Source: Candidatus Zixiibacteriota bacterium
GTDB lineage: Bacteria > Zixibacteria > MSB-5A5 > GN15 > FEB-12
Length of the DNA stretch: 42,278 bases
Assembly: GCA_024276275.1 (NCBI GenBank)
Contig: JAJRXM010000096.1
Span: 1-42,278 of the forward strand
Direction of reading: 5' to 3'
Position numbers and translations under genes: made by a program. Positions 9,014 through 17,877 of this stretch are shown here, one piece after another; the first letter of the stretch is position 1; the number at the start of each line of letters is the position of its first letter. The notes beneath the pieces are model-generated. The model was not told where the DNA came from. It did no database searches and saw only the letters and a program-made list of their open reading frames with translations.

Positions 9014-9790
9014 ATGATTCCTAAAAATATAACCATTGATCATATTATAAAAGCAATAGAATATATTGATAAAAACGGTGTCCCTGAAAGACATAATAGC
9101 AATAAATATGAACTAAGATTTAATGGAGTTTCCAGATACCCTCCTCTATACCCACCTAAATATATAATAGCAGTAGCAAATAAAATTGCTAATAATGTTA
9201 AAATCAGCACCAGAGGATTTAATGCAGTTCAAGCAAAGGACCACATTATAAGTCTAAGACATGATAGTTTTAGGATCTATAAAAATGGAAAACTTGAAAC
9301 TAATCAATACTCAACAAACGAGAACCAAGACAACCCCGAAGCAAGTATTGAGACTACAAATTCTAACGATGATGATTTTACTAACATTAAAGACGAACGA
9401 GAAAAACAGCTTGCCGAAATTACCAAAAGACAAGGACAGCCAGAATTCAGGAAATCTCTTTTACAAGCATACCATGGTAAATGCTCAATTACTGGTTTTG
9501 ACGTTGAAGACGCCTTAGAGGCAGCTCATATTATTCCATTTTACGGAGAACAATCTCAGAGTATTACAAACGGAATCTTATTAAGAGCTGATATACATAC
9601 ACTTTTTGACTTATATCTTTTGTCCATAGATCCTTGAAACTTTGAAGTTGTCTTATCAAATAAACTAAAATACTCTCAATACAATGACCTTGATGGGATT
9701 GAAATAAACTTACCTGAAGATGAAAATGTTTATCCAAACAAAAAAGCGCTTAAATATCATTTTAATGAATTTATTAAACTGAATAAATAG
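9014..9790 (+). pseudogene. Second HNH endonuclease, interrupted by in-frame TGA
   Basis: The frame opens at 9014 and meets a TGA at 9635-9637, giving 207 aa. The same frame then continues without break to a TAG at 9788-9790, and the extra 50 residues (NFEVVLSNKLKYSQY...) align with the C-terminus of the upstream HNH protein. At the stop the paralogue has Ser (IDPSSLEVV versus IDP*NFEVV), so TCA to TGA is the likely change. The N-terminus (LYPPKYIIAVANKI ... ISTRGFNAVQAKDHI) resembles the ScoMcrA-like N-terminal head region of modification-dependent nucleases. The HNH core AAHIIPF...LLRADIHTLFD is complete before the stop, so a shortened product may still be active. Confidence 0.8.
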
Positions 9791-9812
9791 AATTAGAATA
9801 TAGGATTATATT

Positions 9813-12299
9813 ATGAGTTTAGAAACATTAGTAGAAAAAGTAGCAAATTACAAATTTTCTGATGATACTCAAAAAACCAGAGAACAAGGTATTCTTGATT
9901 TTGTCGAACAGTTTCCAAGAGAACAATTATCAAATATGTCTCTTGAAGAATATGCTCAAGGGAATGAAAAAAATTCATTTTGTTATTGGCTTGAGTTTAA
10001 AGGTATCTTATTTGGCATTGGTGGAGGTAACGCTTCCAAATTTGGAATATATAAAGGTAAAGATGGTAATTATTATTCAGGTGCTGGTAGCACAAGAATT
10101 ACATATAAAGAGGATGAGCTTAATAATTACTATGTTTCCATCAGAGAAAATATTCTAAAAGCTTTAGAATATACAGAAAATAATGAAATAGAGAAAATAG
10201 TTGAACTTGATATTCCGGTTTGGAATATGGTACTTCAGAAGATACTCAACCTATACAATCCAAACAAATTTATTAGAATTGGTGCCCCCAAAGTGTTAAT
10301 TAAATGTGCACAGGAAATTAATTTGAAAGATTGTGAACTTACAACAAAAAATTCTATTCTTATAAGTCACCTGATTAATGAAAAACTAATAAATCACGAA
10401 TTTTTTAATAATTGGTCAGAAGAAAAATTAAGTTCATTCTTATGGAATGAATATGGGAAAAATGATTCAGATAAAAACTACTATATTTTGGGTTCAAAAT
10501 ACGGGGAGGATAATAGTATAGATGTTTTTGATGATATGTTGAAAAGATCAGTTGTTTCAGTCGGTTTTGCTGATAACATAGATTTAACTGAATACTACTC
10601 AATGCCTCATGTTGAAATTATAAAATACTTAGAAAGTAAAAATGAGGGGAAGAGCTCTCAAACTGCTCTAAAGCATTTCATTTCATTAAATCCAGGCGAT
10701 ATAATCGCAATAAAATCAGATGGTTCACCTAAAGGGAATAATCCCTATTTAAAAATAATTGGATATGCCGAAGTAATTGATAAAAATGATGTTGTATATG
10801 AATACGACCCAGCTCCTGAAGGCTTAGGGCACATTGTACATGTTAAATTTTTAACTCCAAAGATATCAAAAGAATTTGAAATTGGCGGGTACGGTAGTAC
10901 AATTCATAAAATCTCAAATAAAGACAAAATAAAACAAATCTTTCCCTCAAAATTTATTACGTCCTCAGCTATTGTTAGAAATGAAACACCATTATCTTTA
11001 AATACAATTTTATACGGACCTCCAGGAACTGGAAAAACATATAAGTTAAAAAATGACTATTTCGCTCAGTTTACTGATGAACACTCCACTCAATCAAATA
11101 TTGAATTTTACCAGGAGTTAGCAAAAGAACTTACTTGGTGGGAAGTTATAGCTGTAGTGCTGCTTGATTTGAAAAAAGCAACAGTAGATGAAATATTTGA
11201 TCATCCTCTTATACAAGCCAACTACAACATTTCTCGGAATACAAACCCCAAAAGAATGATTCGATGGCGCTTACGTATCTATTCAAAAGAAGAGTGTCCA
11301 AACATACAATGTAAAAGACGTAAAGAACCTCAATTATTTTGGAAAGACAATGATGAAGTATGGTCTCTTGATGAAGAAATTGCCAAAGCAGAAGCTCCAG
11401 AGTTATTTGATGCTCTTGAAAGATATAAAACGTTTGTACCTCAGAAAAAACAGGAGAAGAGATACATTTTTACTACCTTCCATCAATCGTTTAGCTATGA
11501 AGATTTTATTGAAGGGATTAAACCTCATTTATCTGATGAAAAAGAAGATACTGAGGATTCAAGTTATCAGGATGTGAAGTACCATATCGCTAATGGTATT
11601 TTTAAAGAAATTTGTGATAAGGCAAAAAAGAACTCTCAAAAAGATTACGCTATATTTATTGATGAAATTAACAGAGGTAACATAGCTAATATATTTGGTG
11701 AGTTAATTACTCTTATTGAGGATGATAAGAGAATTGATACAGTTAATGAAATGGTGGCGACTCTTCCCTATTCCAAAGAAGAGTTTGGTGTTCCCAAGAA
11801 CTTATACATCATTGGTACGATGAACACTGCCGATCGATCAGTGGAAGCCTTAGATACTGCTTTGAAGAGAAGATTCTCATTTGTCGAAATGAACCCACAG
11901 CCAGAGCTATTATCTGAGAGTGCTTATAAGTTAAAAGATCTTGATCTAGCAACACTACTGACTACAATAAACAATCGAATCGAAAAGCTTCTAGATAAAG
12001 ATTACTGTATTGGTCATTCTTATTTTATGACCATTAAAGATATAGAGGAACCACTTTCAGAATTACGCACTATTTTCTCAAATAAAATTATTCCTCTTTT
12101 ACAAGAATATTTCTATGGTGATTGGGGAAAAATACTCTTGGTTTTAGGTAAAGGCTTTATAACTCAAAAAGACAATTCAATTAGCTTTTTAGCAACTGAT
12201 CAGTATGCTGATTTTGATGAGTTTGAATCTAAGCCAATATACTGTTTTACCTCACCTGAATCCTGGTCGATTGAAATTTTTAAAGGAATTTATGAGTAA
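9813..12299 (+). CDS. mcrB: McrB, GTPase motor of McrBC type IV restriction
   Basis: The protein is 828 aa. Residues about 400-800 are an McrB-type AAA+ domain: Walker A YGPPGTGKTY (about 402), Walker B YAIFIDEINRGNIANIFGE (about 612) and the McrB-specific GTP signature MNTADRS (about 670), followed by the arginine pair in LKRRF. Residues about 220-380 resemble an EVE/PUA-like modified-base reader (YYILGSKYG ... NPGDIIAIKS). The first ~110 residues (FCYWLEFKGILFGIGGGNASKFGIYKG) are a region seen in other McrB-like proteins. It is expected to translocate on DNA carrying modified bases and drive McrC cleavage. It lies 22 bases after the broken HNH gene and overlaps mcrC by 8 bases. Confidence 0.92.
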   Translation: MSLETLVEKVANYKFSDDTQKTREQGILDFVEQFPREQLSNMSLEEYAQGNEKNSFCYWLEFKGILFGIGGGNASKFGIYKGKDGNYYSGAGSTRITYKEDELNNYYVSIRENILKALEYTENNEIEKIVELDIPVWNMVLQKILNLYNPNKFIRIGAPKVLIKCAQEINLKDCELTTKNSILISHLINEKLINHEFFNNWSEEKLSSFLWNEYGKNDSDKNYYILGSKYGEDNSIDVFDDMLKRSVVSVGFADNIDLTEYYSMPHVEIIKYLESKNEGKSSQTALKHFISLNPGDIIAIKSDGSPKGNNPYLKIIGYAEVIDKNDVVYEYDPAPEGLGHIVHVKFLTPKISKEFEIGGYGSTIHKISNKDKIKQIFPSKFITSSAIVRNETPLSLNTILYGPPGTGKTYKLKNDYFAQFTDEHSTQSNIEFYQELAKELTWWEVIAVVLLDLKKATVDEIFDHPLIQANYNISRNTNPKRMIRWRLRIYSKEECPNIQCKRRKEPQLFWKDNDEVWSLDEEIAKAEAPELFDALERYKTFVPQKKQEKRYIFTTFHQSFSYEDFIEGIKPHLSDEKEDTEDSSYQDVKYHIANGIFKEICDKAKKNSQKDYAIFIDEINRGNIANIFGELITLIEDDKRIDTVNEMVATLPYSKEEFGVPKNLYIIGTMNTADRSVEALDTALKRRFSFVEMNPQPELLSESAYKLKDLDLATLLTTINNRIEKLLDKDYCIGHSYFMTIKDIEEPLSELRTIFSNKIIPLLQEYFYGDWGKILLVLGKGFITQKDNSISFLATDQYADFDEFESKPIYCFTSPESWSIEIFKGIYE

Positions 12300-13569
12300 T
12301 AAGAATAACATTATACAAGTTTTTGAGCATCAAACCTTAAAAGTCGATTCGGAGTCTAGATTTACTAAATCACACTTTAAGGCAATGGCTACTTATGGTT
12401 ATAAAACCCAGGAAAAATACTATACGGTAGGGAATGAACGGATTAAATTTTCTCAATATGTTGGTGTGATTCAAGTCAATAACTTAACAATTGAGATATT
12501 ACCCAAAGCAGACAATGCAAAAGTTGACGACACTTCCAAAGATAAGTGGCATGACGCCTTAATTAAAATGCTGAGGATTTGTAAACTTATAAAACTTGAA
12601 TCAATTTCTCATGCTAAGTTAAAACTACGTTCAGCTTCTATATTAGATCTCTACTATGATGCCTTTTTATCTGATGTGGAAAGGTTGGTAAATCAGGGAC
12701 TTATTAAGCAGTATAAAACAGTTGAAAAAAACCTAAATAAAGTTAAAGGAAAAATCAAGTTCAACGATCATATTCAAAAAAATTACATTCACAAAGAACG
12801 GTTTTATGTTGAACATAATATTTACAACATTGATAATAATTTAAATCAAATTCTTATTAAAGCATTATTGATTTTATCAAAAATTTCAACAAGTCCAACT
12901 TTTAATTCTCGTATTAAAAAACTTCTTTTACATTTTGACTCGGTTTCTGAAAAAATTATAACTAGCTCATGGTTTGATAATCTAAAATTTAATCGTAATA
13001 CTGAACGCTATAAGGATTCAATTGCTTTAGCTAAGTTAATCATCTTAAAATATAATCCTGATTTAAAAGGTGGAAGGGAAAATGTTTTAGCTATTTTATT
13101 TGATATGAATAGACTCTTTGAAAACTATGTCTATCGCAAACTAAAAGTCTTAGAATCTACTTCCCAAATACCAAATCTAAAGGTTAGGGAACAAATTCCT
13201 AGGCCATTTTGGGAGAGTCGTTATCTCAAAGCCTACATTATTATTGAATGTGACCATAAAAATTATGTTATTGATACCAAGTGGAAAGTGTTAAGAAACA
13301 ATTTCCCCTCAGATCAAGATCTTAAACAGATGTTCATTTACAACCTTCATTATGACTCCGAATTAAGTATTCTACTCTATCCAAAAACGACCCTTGAGAC
13401 CTCTAGTAAAAAACCGTTTCGAAAAGAACTCTTTCAAGATAGACACTGCCAAATTGCCTTCGCCGACCTTTTTGGAACTGATGATAAATTAAATGAAATG
13501 GTAGGAGAACAACTTTATAATGATTTACTTCGACATGAAATTGAAACAAATTCAAAAGAAGCTTCTTAG
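12292..13569 (+). CDS. mcrC: McrC, nuclease subunit of McrBC
   Basis: The start is the ATG at 12292, which has AAAGGAA 5 bases upstream and overlaps the mcrB stop by 8 bases (ATGAGTAA), the usual coupling for this pair. That gives 425 aa. Family marks: GVIQVNNLTIEILPKAD near the N-terminus, LKGGRENVLAILFDMNRLFE in the middle and the PD-(D/E)XK nuclease core with YVIDTKWK near residue 330. It is the endonuclease that cuts modified DNA once bound to McrB. No lesion is visible, so the McrBC pair looks intact. It is the last gene of the island operon; the tRNA-Asn remnant begins about 40 bases downstream. Confidence 0.92.
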   Translation: MSNKNNIIQVFEHQTLKVDSESRFTKSHFKAMATYGYKTQEKYYTVGNERIKFSQYVGVIQVNNLTIEILPKADNAKVDDTSKDKWHDALIKMLRICKLIKLESISHAKLKLRSASILDLYYDAFLSDVERLVNQGLIKQYKTVEKNLNKVKGKIKFNDHIQKNYIHKERFYVEHNIYNIDNNLNQILIKALLILSKISTSPTFNSRIKKLLLHFDSVSEKIITSSWFDNLKFNRNTERYKDSIALAKLIILKYNPDLKGGRENVLAILFDMNRLFENYVYRKLKVLESTSQIPNLKVREQIPRPFWESRYLKAYIIIECDHKNYVIDTKWKVLRNNFPSDQDLKQMFIYNLHYDSELSILLYPKTTLETSSKKPFRKELFQDRHCQIAFADLFGTDDKLNEMVGEQLYNDLLRHEIETNSKEAS

Positions 13570-13610
13570 TAACAACTAGTTTCAATAATAATATTTCATG
13601 GGTGAGAACA

Positions 13611-13683
13611 TTGGGTTCGCAGCCTAAGATAGGTCTACTGACTGTTAATCAGCCTGCCGTAGGTTCAAGTCCTACCACCGGAG
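13611..13683 (+). tRNA. tRNA-Asn(GTT), good 3' half, degenerate 5' half; possible attachment site
   Basis: From 13637 the sequence follows tRNA-Asn: anticodon arm with CTGTTAA loop (anticodon GTT at 13644-13646), T-arm GTAGG-TTCAAGT-CCTAC (13659-13675), acceptor 3' strand CACCGGA (13676-13682) and G as discriminator. The expected 5' acceptor strand TCCGGTG is absent. The best candidate, TTGGGTT at 13611, pairs at only about 4 of 7 positions and the D-arm is poor. The 3' half alone is what tyrosine-recombinase integration at a tRNA leaves on one side of an element. It lies exactly where the defence island ends. Either a tRNA pseudogene or an attL/attR remnant is likely; a functional tRNA is less so. 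Confidence 0.5.
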
Positions 13684-14023
13684 CTTTTTTATTGCATGCT
13701 AATTAGTTACAATTCTCCCATCAAAATATCAGCACAAATATATAATCAGAGGACTACTGAGAGCTATAACTGTAAGAATACCATATCTCCTTGGACATAT
13801 TAGTTACTATGTTTAACTCATTGATAGTTCTCGTTGCCTGAATTAGGTGGATAAAATTTTGAATATTTTTTTACTTTTAATAAATTATTATCATAAGTAA
13901 CAATACCATTTATATTCATCCTGCCTTTATTAATAATTGTTTAGTTGGTTGAATTTTATTTCTCTTGTTGAGAAATGAAAACTATATTATTAGTTGTAAT
14001 ATAATCTATAATTATGGAAGCAA
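13684..14023. other. Non-coding, apparently decayed stretch after the defence island
   Basis: I see no supported gene here. The stretch starts with a T-run after the tRNA-like sequence, is AT-rich and has stops in every frame at short intervals. It connects the island to the frameshifted pseudogene at 14024 and may be remnant DNA left by integration or excision. Confidence 0.4.
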
Positions 14024-14345
14024 ATGAAATTATTAATTATTAAATTAGCATTGACAATTAGTATCTTTATAGGATTTACTATTTCAGTAAACTCTAGCGA
14101 AATATCATTTGAAGGTGAATACGATTGGACTATGTATCAATACAACGGCCAACACACCGGATACAATGTACATGACAAGATAGATATTCCACTTGAACTG
14201 AAATGGAGTAGAAGATATCAAGTACCACTCTTTGAGCCCTCCAATAATTGTTGGAGATAGAATAATTGTATCAAATAGAGGAAACAGTAGATCATATAAC
14301 GACACAATCTCAATTCGTTGTATCGACTTAAATTCAGCTTTGTAG
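14024..14345 (+). pseudogene. Fragment of a secreted PQQ/beta-propeller-like protein, frameshifted
   Basis: A signal peptide (MKLLIIKLALTISIFIGFTI) is followed by DWTMYQYNGQHTGYN and LELKWSRRYQVPLFE, which look like the start of a PQQ-repeat beta-propeller protein. The frame is then lost in a CCC run at 14232-14234 and ends at 14260. Removing one C restores PPIIVGDRIIVSN...TISIRCIDLN, again propeller-like, which ends at a TAG at 14343. The intact protein would be several hundred residues longer, so the gene is both frameshifted and truncated at its 3' end. It appears to be non-functional. Confidence 0.6.
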
Positions 14346-14368
14346 GTCAGGAGGCCTGTCCTCCTGAC
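14346..14368. repeat. Perfect 9-bp inverted repeat (hairpin)
   Basis: GTCAGGAGG, a CCTGT loop and CCTCCTGAC form a perfect stem directly after the last codon of the pseudogene remnant. No T-run follows, so it is not a typical terminator. It may be a REP-like intergenic palindrome marking the breakpoint that truncated the pseudogene. Confidence 0.6.
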
Positions 14369-14478
14369 AAATATACTCCTCACCAAATACAAAAAACTAT
14401 TAGGTCATATCAAATTTCTATATATATTAGTCAGGTTAAAATTGATATAATAATATAAATAGAGGTTTAAAGAAACAA

Positions 14479-14982
14479 ATGTATTTTAAGTATATAAAGA
14501 GCGACAGTATAAAAGTTCGTAATTCCAGAATTCAAGGCAAAGGGGTTTTTGCTACCAAAAGAATTAAAAAAGGTCAAAGAATAATTGAATATATCGGTGA
14601 ACGGATTTCTCCTGAAGAAGAAACTCTACGATATGACGATGAAAGCATGGACAGACACCACACTTTTTTGTTTGCGATAGATGAAAAGACAACTATCGAT
14701 GCCGGTCGTATTGGCAACGATGCAAAATATATCAACCATTCCTGTGACCCGAATTGTGAAGCGGTAGATGAAGAGGGACGGATTTTTGTCGAAGCAATTA
14801 AAAATATCCAACCCGGTACAGAACTTTTTTATGACTACGCCTTTGAACAGGAAGAACCGCTTACACAGGAACTTATTGATATGTATCCATGTCATTGCGG
14901 AACAAAAAAATGCCGTGGTACGATTTTAAAAGTCAAAAAGAAACGTAAGTCAAAGAAAAAAACTGCTAAAAAAAGAAAATAA
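14479..14982 (+). CDS. SET-domain protein lysine methyltransferase
   Basis: The protein is 167 aa. It has a compact SET domain: RIQGKGVFATKRIKKGQ (SET-N, AdoMet-binding region), then NHSCDPNC at about residues 86-93 and ELFYDYAF with the catalytic Tyr region. A post-SET-like CHCGTKKCRG follows (about 138-147), which in eukaryotic enzymes binds zinc together with the NHSC cysteine. The last ~20 residues are almost all Lys/Arg. It should methylate lysines on a protein; the substrate is unknown. The basic tail could bind nucleic acid or be its own target. It is followed at 4 bases by the flavoprotein gene, so they are likely co-transcribed. Confidence 0.88.
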   Translation: MYFKYIKSDSIKVRNSRIQGKGVFATKRIKKGQRIIEYIGERISPEEETLRYDDESMDRHHTFLFAIDEKTTIDAGRIGNDAKYINHSCDPNCEAVDEEGRIFVEAIKNIQPGTELFYDYAFEQEEPLTQELIDMYPCHCGTKKCRGTILKVKKKRKSKKKTAKKRK

Positions 14983-14986
14983 TCTT

Positions 14987-16204
14987 TTGCCTAACAGATC
15001 TCTTGCAGTTATCGGCGGCGGTGCCGCCGGTATATTTGCCTCTATTCAAGCTGCCGAAAACAATCAATGTAAAAATATCTCTGTCTTTGAATCAAGCTCT
15101 AATTTATTGCAAAAAGTAAAAATATCAGGTGGGGGAAGATGCAATGTCACTCATAATTGTTTTGACCCGCAAATTCTTATCAATAACTATCCCAGAGGAA
15201 AGCAATTTTTAAAAAGAGCCTTTTATAGATTTCAACCACAAGACACCGTTGACTTTTTTCAAAAGAGAAATGTCAGATTAAAAGCGGAACCTGACGGGCG
15301 GATGTTTCCGATAACCGATTCATCACAGACAATCATCGATTGCTTTCTTGCTGAAATTAACAAAAATAATATTACAATTCATTACAACAGTCGAATAACA
15401 AAAATTGAAAAACAGCAAAACGGTTTTGAACTAACCGATAGCAAAAACCAAAAACATATCTTCGATTCAGTCTTGCTTACAACGGGTTCGTCACAAGCGG
15501 GATACAAACTTGCCGAATCTTTAGGGCATACAATAATCGAAACTGTACCGTCGCTGTTTACTTTCAAAATTTCAGACAGACGTTTAGAGAATATCTCAGG
15601 GGTGTCATGTCAAAATATTACGGCATCAATCACACTCGGTAAAGTAAAATTTCAGCAGTCGGGACCGATTGTTGTAACACACTGGGGGCTTAGCGGTCCG
15701 GCAATACTAAAACTTTCAGCTTTTGCTGCTAGAGAATTGTACGAAAATAATTATAAAACAGAGCTAAAAATAAATTTCGTTCCTGAATTTAACCAAGAAC
15801 AGGTTTTTACTCTTTTAAATGAATTTCAATCAGAACATCGCAATAAAAAAATCAGTTCCCTTCATCCGTTTAATTTCCCAAAATCTTTATGGATAAGTAT
15901 TTTAATTTATTTACAACTGTCTTCGGACACAACGTGGGGAGAACTTTCTAAAAAAGATATAAACCGAATTATAGAACAGATTAGAAACAGCAATTTTCAA
16001 GTTGATGGAAAAAGCAGATTTAAAGATGAGATTGTAACCTGCGGAGGGGTTTCTCTAAAAGAGGTAGATGTTAATACAATGCAAAGTAAAATATGCGAAA
16101 ACCTTTATTTTGCCGGGGAGATTTTAGATATCGACGGTATCACCGGCGGGTTTAATTTCCAATCTGCCTGGACAACCGGATTTATCGCAGGTAGTTCAAT
16201 TTAA
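14987..16204 (+). CDS. HI0933/BaiN-type FAD-dependent oxidoreductase
   Basis: The protein is 405 aa, normal for the family. The N-terminal Rossmann fold LAVIGGGAAGIFASIQAAE binds FAD. KVKISGGGRCNVTHN, GPIVVTHWGLSGPAILKLS and the C-terminal EVDVNTMQSKICENLYFAGEILDIDG...GGFNFQ are family signatures. Substrates are mostly unknown; some relatives reduce bile-acid or other enone intermediates. The start is a TTG at 14987, needed because the first beta strand begins at residue 5 and no ATG precedes it in frame. It follows the SET gene by 4 bases. No nearby pathway explains its role. Confidence 0.88.
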   Translation: MPNRSLAVIGGGAAGIFASIQAAENNQCKNISVFESSSNLLQKVKISGGGRCNVTHNCFDPQILINNYPRGKQFLKRAFYRFQPQDTVDFFQKRNVRLKAEPDGRMFPITDSSQTIIDCFLAEINKNNITIHYNSRITKIEKQQNGFELTDSKNQKHIFDSVLLTTGSSQAGYKLAESLGHTIIETVPSLFTFKISDRRLENISGVSCQNITASITLGKVKFQQSGPIVVTHWGLSGPAILKLSAFAARELYENNYKTELKINFVPEFNQEQVFTLLNEFQSEHRNKKISSLHPFNFPKSLWISILIYLQLSSDTTWGELSKKDINRIIEQIRNSNFQVDGKSRFKDEIVTCGGVSLKEVDVNTMQSKICENLYFAGEILDIDGITGGFNFQSAWTTGFIAGSSI

Positions 16205-16310
16205 AATAGACTGAAATAGTCCAAAAAAGTGATTGTGTTTTCAGAAATCATTTACAATATTTAAATATCAAATCAAAATCAGAGAAAATAACCTTACCGA
16301 AAGGAAAAGT

Positions 16311-16868
16311 ATGAAAATGAAATCATTTTGTATGTTGATTCTAGCTGTAATGCTTTTAGCAGCATATTCATCTGTTGTCGCACAAGAAGGCATGCCGCCG
16401 ATGGGGGCTCCTGATGAAATTAAAGCTCTTGACTGGCTTATAGGTGAGTGGGATGTTGTCCAGGAATTTAAAATGGATCCAAGCCAAGATTGGATAAAAT
16501 CAAATGCTACAGCAGTATATAAATTCTCTGTCGATGGTTCGGTTCTTGAAATGGATTATACCAGTTCTATGATGGGGATGAGCTATGTCGGTAAACTTGT
16601 TGAAACCTACGATCGTGTAAATAAACAATATCAAACAATCTGGGTTGATAATATGGCTGCTCGCATGAGTTATTATACTGGAAACAAAGTAGCTGATTCA
16701 ACCATTTTATCCGGTGTGGAAAAAATGCCGGACGGCTCTGAAGTTATAGCAAGAGTTTTAACATATAACGAAACAGCAACTTCATTTAACTGGCACATTG
16801 ATATGTCTCGTGACGGCGGGAAAACTTTCCTGATAACCGGTAAAGCTGCATATACAAAAAGAAAATAA
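16311..16868 (+). CDS. DUF1579 domain protein, exported
   Basis: Starting at the ATG at 16311 (AAAGGAAA site just upstream), the protein is 185 aa. It has a signal peptide (MKMKSFCMLILAVMLLAAYS...VVAQ) and then the DUF1579 opening LDWLIGEWDVVQEF, with WHIDMSRDGGKTF near the end. DUF1579 proteins form a beta-barrel of lipocalin-like type; their ligands are not known. Here it is predicted to be periplasmic. A strong terminator follows at 16889, so it seems to be a single-gene unit. The longer frame from 16233 lacks a ribosome site and would bury the signal peptide. Confidence 0.82.
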   Translation: MKMKSFCMLILAVMLLAAYSSVVAQEGMPPMGAPDEIKALDWLIGEWDVVQEFKMDPSQDWIKSNATAVYKFSVDGSVLEMDYTSSMMGMSYVGKLVETYDRVNKQYQTIWVDNMAARMSYYTGNKVADSTILSGVEKMPDGSEVIARVLTYNETATSFNWHIDMSRDGGKTFLITGKAAYTKRK

Positions 16869-16888
16869 AAATCCCCACTAAACTATTA

Positions 16889-16918
16889 AAGCAAACGGAG
16901 TTACCGTTTGCTTTTTTT
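16889..16918 (+). terminator. Rho-independent terminator after the DUF1579 gene
   Basis: AAGCAAACGG, loop AGTTA, CCGTTTGCTT, then a T-run. It is a perfect 10-bp stem located 20 bases after the stop. Confidence 0.9.
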
Positions 16919-17031
16919 ATTCCTGTTTTGCTAAGATATTAACGATTTCGTACTCAATTCTCTTGCCATTCTCAATTTGATTTTGTACTATTACGACTTA
17001 ATAGATTTTGATAAAATAAAGGAATGTTATA

Positions 17032-17679
17032 ATGAAATCATTTTTCAAACTTGTCGTTTTTACTGCTTTAAGTGCGATGATAATTGTCTCATGCGGTAAA
17101 AAAGCTGATGAATCAACTTCGAAAACAAATAGCCAATCAACACCTACCGTTGCCGGTGATTTTGTGCTGGAATCTACCGGAGTAACATTTACTCTCAAAG
17201 GTACATCAACTGAATTAGCAGGAATTATCTTTACACCTGCGTCTGAATGGACAGATTTTGGCCCATCGGGAATGCGTCAGGCAAGCTATGCTTTTTCTGC
17301 TTTAGAAGGTGAAACTGATTCGGCAACTGTCACAGTTTTCTATTTTGGTGAAGGTGGTGGCGGTACTATTGCGAATAATCTTGATAGATGGGTTGGGCAG
17401 ATGGAACTAGCCGAGGGAGCCGATCCTCATTCGTTTGTACAAAAAGGTGAAATGACTGCTGACGGTATGAAAGTACATTTGATTAAAGTAAACGGTTCTT
17501 ACAATGCCGGCGGTATGATGTCGGGAGCCACAGTGAAAAAAGATAACTACACTATGGTTGGGGCAGTTCTTGAAGCACCGGAAGGAAATGTATTTTTCAA
17601 ATTGACCGGTCCGACCAAAACTGCCAATGCTATGGCTGAAGCAATGGTCGGTATGTTGAAAGCGACTAAAAAATTATAA
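17032..17679 (+). CDS. Predicted lipoprotein of unknown function
   Basis: The protein is 215 aa. It begins with a lipoprotein signal, MKSFFKLVVFTALSAMIIVSC, with Cys at residue 21 as the lipidation site, followed by a Ser/Thr-rich linker. The body (FTPASEWTDFGPSGMRQASYAF ... FYFGEGGGGTIANNLDRWVGQM) looks like a small beta-sandwich unit, with a C-terminal helix rich in Ala and Met. It should sit in the periplasm or outer membrane. I do not know its function. An AAGGAATG site precedes the ATG and a terminator follows at 17738, so it appears to be monocistronic. Confidence 0.82.
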   Translation: MKSFFKLVVFTALSAMIIVSCGKKADESTSKTNSQSTPTVAGDFVLESTGVTFTLKGTSTELAGIIFTPASEWTDFGPSGMRQASYAFSALEGETDSATVTVFYFGEGGGGTIANNLDRWVGQMELAEGADPHSFVQKGEMTADGMKVHLIKVNGSYNAGGMMSGATVKKDNYTMVGAVLEAPEGNVFFKLTGPTKTANAMAEAMVGMLKATKKL

Positions 17680-17737
17680 GTAGATTGTTCAAGTAAAATG
17701 TCGAAAATTATAGTAGTTTCGACATATATAAATATAT

Positions 17738-17771
17738 AGGCAGGCCTCGCTTTTGAGACCTGCCTTTTTTT
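17738..17771 (+). terminator. Rho-independent terminator after the lipoprotein gene
   Basis: AGGCAGG...CCTGCCT with an inner CTC/GAG pair and loop GCTTTT, followed by seven Ts. It serves the rightward lipoprotein gene. Confidence 0.88.
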
Positions 17772-17792
17772 CTTATAATTTTTACAAAAAAA

Positions 17793-17814
17793 GCGGAGCC
17801 AAAAATGACTCCGC
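17793..17814 (-). terminator. Rho-independent terminator for the leftward methyltransferase gene
   Basis: Read on the minus strand, GCGGAGTCA, a short T-loop and GGCTCCGC are followed by a T-run at 17792-17786. It converges with the terminator at 17738. Confidence 0.8.
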
Positions 17815-17877
17815 CTAAACAAAGGAAAAAAATAGTACATGTGTATCTATAAAAACATAATAAGTATATAATTTCTA

